A stretch of 64,000 nucleotides of DNA, taken from positions 416,473 to 480,472 of the forward strand of contig JADNRV010000020.1 in NCBI GenBank assembly GCA_015499995.1. Direction: 5' to 3'. The notes beneath the pieces are model-generated. The model searched no databases. It was given only the letters and a program-made list of their open reading frames with translations, and was not told the origin of the DNA. Position 1 is the first letter of the stretch. Each line of letters begins with the position of its first letter. Shown in pieces: positions 57,763 through 64,000 of the stretch. The DNA comes from Flammula alnicola. Taxonomy: Eukaryota > Basidiomycota > Agaricomycetes > Agaricales > Strophariaceae. A program made the translations under genes and the position numbers.

Positions 57763-60210
57763 ATGGATACCTTAATAAATCTCATGAACAACCCTTACCT
57801 GACCATGAAGTTGGGTTTGGGCACGGAATCGAAACGCCAAATTGACGCTGTTTACCCCATAACTGCTTTCTTTGCTTTCGGAATTTATCTCGTTTTTCAA
57901 CGCTATCAAAGGACACACAACAGTCCGATTCCTTTTGAATGGACGTTCCCAGATGTATGTTTTATCTGACTCACGACTCTTTGATTGCTCATTTCTTCTC
58001 TGAAACCAGCCGGCCGAGCCAACATGGTCCTCTCTCCAGCTTACAGAACCAACATTGGAAACACACTTGGAGAACCCGGATGTGCTTCCTGCCATGAACG
58101 TACCCGAACGTAGATGGATTACGTCTTTCGATCCATCGACCGGACTTCACATTGGTACCTTCCTCGCTGATAACGAGGCTGAAATCCAGCGCAAAATCAA
58201 ACTAGCGGTCAAGGCGCAGAAGCCATGGAAAAACACGACATTCCAACAACGACGACGCGTCATTCGCAGTCTCTTGAAGTGGCTGGTCGAAAACCAAGAA
58301 GTCTGTGCTCGAGTCGCGTGCCGCGATACAGGGAAAACCTGTGAGGCCCAATTCTTTTCGATCTTCACGTGTTCGCGCTAAAGGGACGGATTTCAGTAAT
58401 TGACGCTGCCTTGGGAGAAATTCTTACGACCTGCTCCAAGATGGAATGGATGCTTAATCACGGAGAAGATGCTTTGAAACCAGAGACAAGGCATTCAAAT
58501 CTAATGATGTCCTACAAGAAGTCGCAAGTTATTTACGAACCGCTCGGTGTTGTTGCCGCCATCGTATCTTGGAATTACCGTGAGTTCTTTTTGCATTCTG
58601 GCACGTCTATGGCGTAAACTGATATTTTACCAGCTCTGCACAATGCTTGGTCTCCTATCATCGCTGCCATCTTCTCTGGAAATGGGGTAGTGCTCAAATG
58701 CTCTGAACACGTTATTTGGTCTACGACTTGGTTTGTCGGAGCCATTGCCAAATGCCTCAGAGTTTGCGGTCACGATCCAGAGCTTATCCAGGTCGTTTGC
58801 TGTTACCCTGAACAAGCAGACGCTCTCACACAGTCGCCAGATATTAAGCATATCACATTTATTGGTTCGGAGACTGTCGGACGAAAGGTTGGCTAACATT
58901 ACATTTCGTCACTCCATACAAACTCTCATCTGCTGCATTTTATTCAAGATTGCAATAGCTGCCACTAAGCACCTTACTCCTGTAACCCTCGAACTTGGCG
59001 GGAAGGATCCTGCTGTTATCCTTCCTGGAACAGACCTTAACAAATGGGCCAGTCTATGGATGCGCGGTGTATAGTGAGTGAACATTCTTCTTGCATAATT
59101 CATAGTGATTCAGAGTTTTTCTAATAGCCAGAACATGGGTCAAAATTGTATTGGAATTGAGCGACTCATTGTCCATGCTGACCAGTATGATGAACTTTTC
59201 AGCATCTTCGAAGATCGTGTTTCCAAAATGCGTGTCGGCTCCGTGATGTCTACGACACAGGCTGGATATTTGAACACTGTCGACGGTGGCTCCATGATTA
59301 CTGGAGATCGTTTCCGTGGTTTGGAAAAGCTCATTAAAGATGCCAGCGAGGCCAACGCCTACGTCATTGGCGGAGAGGAATATAAACATGTCTACCACGA
59401 GAATGGGTATTACTTCCAACCGACAGTTGTCGGACCTGTTGATTCTTCAATGGACATTGCTAATCAAGAACGTGAGTTCCTTGAAGCCTATCCTTTTTTT
59501 TTCGTCTTTACCGACAGCAATTTTCTAGTCTTCGCCCCTGTTGCCCTGTTGATGCCTTACGAAACAGTCGAGGAGGCTATTGAAATCGCAAACGGAACAC
59601 GATACGGACTTGGTGCCAGTGTATTTGGGCCTGACCAGAAAGAATGTTTGAAGGTTGCCAAAGAACTGGAATGCGGAATGGTTTCGATCAACGACTTTGG
59701 CGTCTTCTATGTGAGTTTTCGATCTGATATTTCTTTAAACGACTTGTGTTGACGTGGCTTGTAGATCAAGTTGGTTGATTGACTGATTATAATGTGATGT
59801 TTTTCTGACGTATCTTTGCTTTCAGTCAAGATTTGCCTTTCGGTGGAACTAAAGCCAGTGGTTATGGGCGATTTGGTATGTTTTACTTGTATCTTCTTTT
59901 CAGGATAACTGTTTGCTAAGCCTGACATCAGGTGGTCCGGAGGGCCTTCGTTCTTTGACTAACCCCAAAGCAATCATCATTGATAGGTGGCCATCGCTCA
60001 TCCAGACGAGCATACCAAAGGTCCTCGATTACCCGTTACGCTCATTGTATTACAGCTGGTCAGTTATTGATCGATGTCTTTTTCTGGCACCAAAGTTGAT
60101 TTTATCTCGTTTCAGGGAATTTTCAAGCGGACTTGTTCGATTCTTGTACGGAGACGGTTGGCGTACAAGGATTCGCGGTCTCATCACGGTCGTCGGCGCT
60201 GCGCGAAAAT
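57763..60210 (+). CDS. MSC7: membrane-anchored aldehyde dehydrogenase, Msc7-like
   Basis: Yeast Msc7 is an ER-membrane protein of the aldehyde dehydrogenase superfamily. Here the N-terminus has a membrane segment (VYPITAFFAFGIYLVFQRY) near residues 30-48. The ALDH fold follows: RRWITSFDPSTGLHIGTF, QQRRRVIRSLLKWLVENQ, IYEPLGVVAAIVSWNYP, PDIKHITFIGSETVGRKV, catalytic Glu in VTLELGGKDPAVILPG, catalytic Cys in NMGQNCIGIERLIVH, APVALLMPYETVEEAIEIAN and QDLPFGGTKASGYGRFGGPE. A C-terminal extension of about 70 residues contains hydrophobic helices. Catalytic residues are intact. The exon joining SINDFGVFY to QDLPFGG is only five bases (59765-59769). Stop TAG at 60208-60210. Confidence 0.9.
59765..59769 (+). 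other. 5-base microexon (ATCAA) of the Msc7-like gene
   Basis: The intron 59711-59764 ends GTAG, five bases ATCAA follow, and a new donor GTTGGT begins the intron 59770-59825 that ends TTCAG. Joining TAT + ATCAA + TCAAGAT restores the frame and gives Y-I-N-Q-D-LPFGG; skipping it puts the rest out of frame. Confidence 0.75.
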
Positions 60211-60556
60211 AGTCTGCTAGATATACCTGTCTACCTACCTTTACCTCGTACTGTAGCAATTGTCTCTCGTTTCGCAAAAATTTGCTATTAATATATCCCA
60301 TACCCTATCCACATCCAAAACTTATGACTGTTGGGAATAGGTATTGTCCCGAAATGCATGGATGATTCTATATATTGCCGATGAAGGGTATAATGACTGG
60401 TGTCTCCATTCTCTTGTGATACAGCAAGGTTGGGTTGAAAGCTATGTATGTGTATGTGCGAACGTGACATGTAGTGGACAAAGTAAAAACGAGGTATCTG
60501 ACAGAATGACATTGTGGTAACAGGTTGAATATGATAGATCGAAGAGCAGAAAAATT
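60211..60556. other. intergenic between convergent genes
   Basis: It contains the 3' flanks of the Msc7-like gene and DCN1. No gene is seen. Confidence 0.5.
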
Positions 60557-62790
60557 TCAGTGTTCAACATCCATGTCTCCCGTCGTCCCATTGCCATTGG
60601 CGGTATGACTCTTCTTCCAGATAACAAAATCATCCAAAAGAGTAGGCCATGCCTGGTAGATGACGCGTTAACTCCATCTCGAATGCGAGCGTAAAATAAA
60701 ACAAACTGACCCATCAGCCTCGTAATCTTGAAGAGTGGGCTTTATGGTCTCGCAAAATTCGAGCATCTACAAGTTGGGATGGGTCCAGAAGATTCAGACA
60801 GCAAATCAAAAAGTGACAAACCATGCTCCACAAATCTTTGTTCGTGGCTTTGTAGGTTCCCATTTCCTGTAGAGGCCATTGAATCAGAATGGTGAACGTA
60901 TCAAGACCGTAGCAACGTACACCGATAAACCGCAGAACTTCTGACATGATCGAGTACTTGGGCACCAATAAAACTGTCCAGAACGCGACGGATGTCTGTA
61001 TGTTGAGTCAATACCGCGATTGCAAAAATAAACCAAGCGAAAATAGTCCACCTCCATGTCAATGTTCCTCGACTGTCTATTGGTGTGAAAATAAATCATT
61101 CAGAATGAGTAGACGTAATGGCGGCAAAAGACTAACTCTGGTTTGCGAGGGAGAAAGAGAATTGATAAAGCTTTTGGAAAGCTGCTTTGCTGTCTGCTGC
61201 ATAAGAAAAGTACAGCGCCCGGTCGTATTCCTGATCCTTCTTGGCTCCCGGTTTGATGGCAGGCTTGCCTTCAATCAGCAACTCCTCGAGCTCTGTGATA
61301 GCCAATGCTAATTGCGAGATGGAAGATATTCTGCAGAAAGAAAGTTGTGGCGACTTGAGACTGTGGGGCAATATGCAACGCACTTGAGAGAGCTCGTCGC
61401 TTTAACCCATTCTTCTTTGGTCACTTTCGCCATCTCCGTTGCCCCCATTTGCCATGCAAAGATAAGCGGGCGCGATCCATCCATAGGCATAGTGGCGTCG
61501 TTACATAGCTGTTCAAATCCTTCAGGGCCAATGACATCAGCGTCGTCAGCGTCCACATAAATATTGAAGAGTTCTAGGGCGCGTTGGGGCGTATAAGGTT
61601 CGTGTTTGGTCGTTTTCTTGGCTGGCTTAGCCGCAGATGCAGGTGTTGGTTGTTCTACATGAACAGCGGGTTTCGGGTTAGACATGATAAGTGGCAATTC
61701 CTGCGAATGTTGCTTTCGATTAGGACGTGTACGAGAGGGTTCCACAAAGCAACTCGCCTTAACAGAGGAAACTTTACGGCTAGGAATGGGTTCATCGTCA
61801 CTGTGTGCGTGTTTTATGTGGTTAGACAAGCAGCAAAGCAGGGATGACAAGTGCATGGGTGTCTCATCCACAAGCTCCTATGAAGGAAAGAAGCTTGCAA
61901 GATAGGTATGTAAAGAAGAAAGAAACCGAGTACGCGTTTAAGAGGGTAGTAGGGTAGGGGGGACCACGTGAACCGCAGGAGAGTAGAACTGTCGCCGACA
62001 CTGCGGGTTTCTCTGGGACAGATACCAGGCGAATGTTGCCACTGCCACGAACCGCAAGACACAAGCGGCTTACATAAGTAATTTCTTTTTTGGGACTCCA
62101 GAAAAGTGATTCAGGGAAGCGAGAAATATACTGTCAACGGATTGGGAATTTTGCAGCAACGGCATGTAGAAACAGCATCGAGAGAAAGGAATGTGGAAGG
62201 AAAAGGTTGAACGAGGATTAATGGAAGATGCTTACATTTCCATTTGGTTTCCCCGGCGGCCTGCCGTTTGCTTCGAGGCCTTCTTGGCGGTTTTTCGAGG
62301 ACCAGAGGCCGAGCCACTCGTTTTTGCTCGTTTTGCGGAATGGACGGACTGTAAGACACGTCCGATATGGAGATCAGGACGCGTTGAGCGTTACGAACAA
62401 GAGTCGTCATTGGGGCTTACTTCCATAGCGTCCGAATCGTTCCCAGCTTCCCCTCTGAGTGTAGTCACCGAATTAGAACCAAGACCACTCTGCCAAGGTC
62501 TCCAGGGAACACACCACTCACTCGTTTGTGGACGGGGTGGCCGCAGCCACAGCGTTTTTTCCAGAAGCTCTTCCGGCGGTCTTTCTCGTGCTCGTCGCAT
62601 TGGATGACGCGGTCTCTGTTGTCGTATTTTTAGCAGTCGTTGATCTGGTCGACGCTCTCGTCGAACGCGTGGAAGTTGAGGCTTCGGCAGCCTTGTCATC
62701 GACTTGTTTCCTCTAAGAAGCACCAAGCGTGAGTGCGCGGAAGATTTACCAGATGTCCGAACCATGAAGATAACATACTTTTGGAGGCAT
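60557..62790 (-). CDS. DCN1: DCN1/DCUN1-domain protein, cullin neddylation; last junction out of frame
   Basis: DCN1 stimulates Nedd8 attachment to cullins. ATG at 62790 begins MPPK, and exon 2 continues RKQVDDKAAEASTSTRSTRA, a Thr/Ser/Arg/Lys-rich disordered N-terminus with no UBA domain, as in DCUN1D4/5. The potentiating-neddylation domain follows: EPYTPQRALELFNIYVDADD, VIGPEGFEQLCNDA, PLIFAWQMGATEMAKVTKEE, DRALYFSYAADSKAAFQKLY, TSVAFWTVLLVPKY, EVLRFIGV, MGTYKATNKDLWSM and MLEFCETIKPTLQDYEADG. The final conserved part AWPTLLDDFVIWKKSH is present near 60640-60600, but the donor GATGG|GTCAG and acceptor CCAG|GCATGG leave it one base out of frame. Stop for that frame is at 60559-60557; the shifted frame ends at 60442. 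Confidence 0.87.
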
Positions 62791-62990
62791 TATTCCGAGA
62801 TGGAAGATATACTTAAGAGGGGCGGTATGTAAAGATTAGCAGAGGAGTACTAATTGAGTGAGTCGGAGTGAGGTGAGGCGAAGGCAAGGTTCCTCCGACG
62901 CGACTTTTGTGAGCCCGTGACTTTGTGACTTGCCGAGGATCCACTGCCCCGGGCCGCTTTGAACTCTTGACTCCTTCCCACTTGCATCTG
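62791..62990. promoter_or_regulatory. shared divergent promoter, DCN1 and CIA2
   Basis: Only 200 bases separate the two ATGs. The DCN1 side contains a TATA-like sequence near 62810-62820 read on the minus strand. Confidence 0.5.
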
Positions 62991-63686
62991 ATGCCTGGAG
63001 AAATCTTCAATCCCAATCCTGTCGTTTTCTCAACCTCAAAAGCGGCTGGACGGCAGGCGGATATACTGACGCATTCACTATGGATAAACGATACCTCCTC
63101 GTCCGAAGATGAAGCGGACGAAGTTGAGGCCATTGACCAAGATGAGATATTCGGTACGCCCCAGGTTTCCTCTCTGTCTGAAACTTTCGTTGACTTTTAC
63201 CGTTCCATAGACCTCATTCGCTCAATCTATGATCCCGAACATCCTAATACTCTAGAGGAGCTACGCGTCGTCTCAGCACCACAAGTGACCGTCGGTACAA
63301 ATCGCATAAAGGTAGAATTTACACCAACGGTACCCCACTGTGGGATGTCCACGCTCATCGGTGAGTGTTCGCGACCACGCTCGGCTAAGCCTTGGTTCTT
63401 AATGTCTTCTAATAGGTCTTTGCATACGGGTACGCCTTCTGCGCAGCATTCCAGAGCGTTTCAAGGTCGATATCTGCGTCAAACCCGGTTCACATCAGAG
63501 CGAGAATGCGGGTGAGTCATCGTGCTTCTTTTCATCCGAAAGCATTCTAATGACGATCTTGGGTGTAAAGTCAACAAGCAACTGAACGATAAAGAAAGAG
63601 TCGCCGCTGCGCTAGAAAATCCGGTCCTTCTTGATACCGTCGAACAATGCCTGGCCAACGCTCGTTCTCGGAGTAACGTCGATTGA
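62991..63686 (+). CDS. CIA2: MIP18-family protein CIA2, cytosolic iron-sulfur cluster targeting
   Basis: CIA2 (FAM96) forms the targeting complex with CIA1 and MMS19 that inserts Fe-S clusters into cytosolic and nuclear apoproteins. Three exons (62991-63360, 63416-63511, 63571-63686) give 193 aa. After [15 protein letters not shown] and an acidic segment ([20 protein letters not shown]) comes the MIP18/DUF59 fold: [40 protein letters not shown] with the conserved Cys, [47 protein letters not shown] and [13 protein letters not shown]. Both junctions are clean. The length fits the family. The gene is divergent from DCN1. Confidence 0.94.
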
Positions 63687-64000
63687 GCGATTGTGCACTT
63701 CCCGTAGAGAAACGTTATCATGTATCCATAGCTTCATCATTTCCTATGTACACTTCAACTATAAATTAGTATGTAACTTTATTTCGCCCGATAGTTCAAG
63801 CTACTCTCGAGTCTCGGTAAGTAAAACCTCCTGGCTTTAACTCAGGAGTCCGAAGGTTGGGGTTATTCGCGTGGAAACCACGTTTTCGTTAGATCTCGGT
63901 ATACATTTGCGAGGTCGGGCAGAAAATGTCAGAATTGATCGTTATTAATTGGGATCAGGAATCATGGATTGTTCTCTATAGAATGTGTGAGATAATGCTA
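63687..64000. other. 3' flank of CIA2 to window end
   Basis: No gene is seen. A hairpin CTCCTG..CAGGAG lies at 63828-63848. Confidence 0.4.

Noticed and set aside
63828..63900. tRNA-like hairpin near the window end
   Set aside because: The stem CTCCTG/CAGGAG has a plausible anticodon-arm shape but no acceptor stem or T arm fits around it.
1..64000. CRISPR arrays, phage, bacterial operons or a secondary-metabolite cluster
   Set aside because: No spaced direct repeats, no phage genes and no polyketide, peptide or terpene synthase genes were seen; the window is eukaryotic.

Overview
The window is nuclear DNA of a filamentous basidiomycete, most likely a mushroom-forming agaricomycete. The evidence is the very short GT..AG introns (mostly 45-75 bases, some about 35) that cut nearly every gene into many small exons, two tRNA genes with introns after position 37, an old Ty3/gypsy element, an F-box gene of agaric type, and conserved proteins that read as basidiomycete versions of eukaryotic housekeeping genes. 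No bacterial operons, CRISPR array or phage are seen. The species cannot be named from the sequence.

Layout. 1-3.9 kb: 3' part of a TRAPPC10/Trs130 gene. 4.4-9.5 kb: a minus-strand Ty3/gypsy retrotransposon with one 491-bp LTR, gag and pol, cut off inside integrase. 9.7-16.7 kb: an accessory stretch with tRNA-Asn, tRNA-Ser, small unrecognised genes, a transposon-protein relic and a decamer minisatellite, ending in a roadblock-type dynein light chain. 17-23.4 kb: an Fmp25-like RCC1 mitochondrial protein, a basidiomycete protein of unknown function and a membrane protein. 24.5-27.3 kb: two neighbouring secreted double-psi beta-barrel proteins. 28-38 kb: a ZZ zinc-finger protein, PDX1 (vitamin B6), a small four-exon gene, ER glucosidase I and a PAP2 lipid phosphatase. 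38.1-44 kb: a gene-poor stretch. 44-50 kb: an RD/RS-rich protein divergent from a PhoD-like phosphatase. 50-53.5 kb: an F-box relic and a 179-bp tandem duplication. 53.5-63.7 kb: a Knr4/Smi1 homologue, an F-box protein, an Msc7-like aldehyde dehydrogenase, DCN1 (cullin neddylation) and CIA2 (cytosolic Fe-S assembly). 

The genes do not form one pathway. Several sit in divergent pairs with short shared promoters: roadblock/Fmp25, the RD-rich protein/PhoD, F-box/Msc7 and DCN1/CIA2. Clustering is visible only for the two beta-barrel genes. The clearest unusual signals are: an 11-base self-complementarity marking the retrotransposon as a probable Tf1-type self-primer, with a correctly placed TATA box; a T5 run at the gag stop that could give a -1 shift into pol; a 5-base microexon in the Msc7 homologue; a coding break at the last junction of DCN1; a relic transposon-type protein with two in-frame stops; and small multi-exon genes that automated callers would probably miss. 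I did not find convincing evidence of a wholly new multi-gene system.
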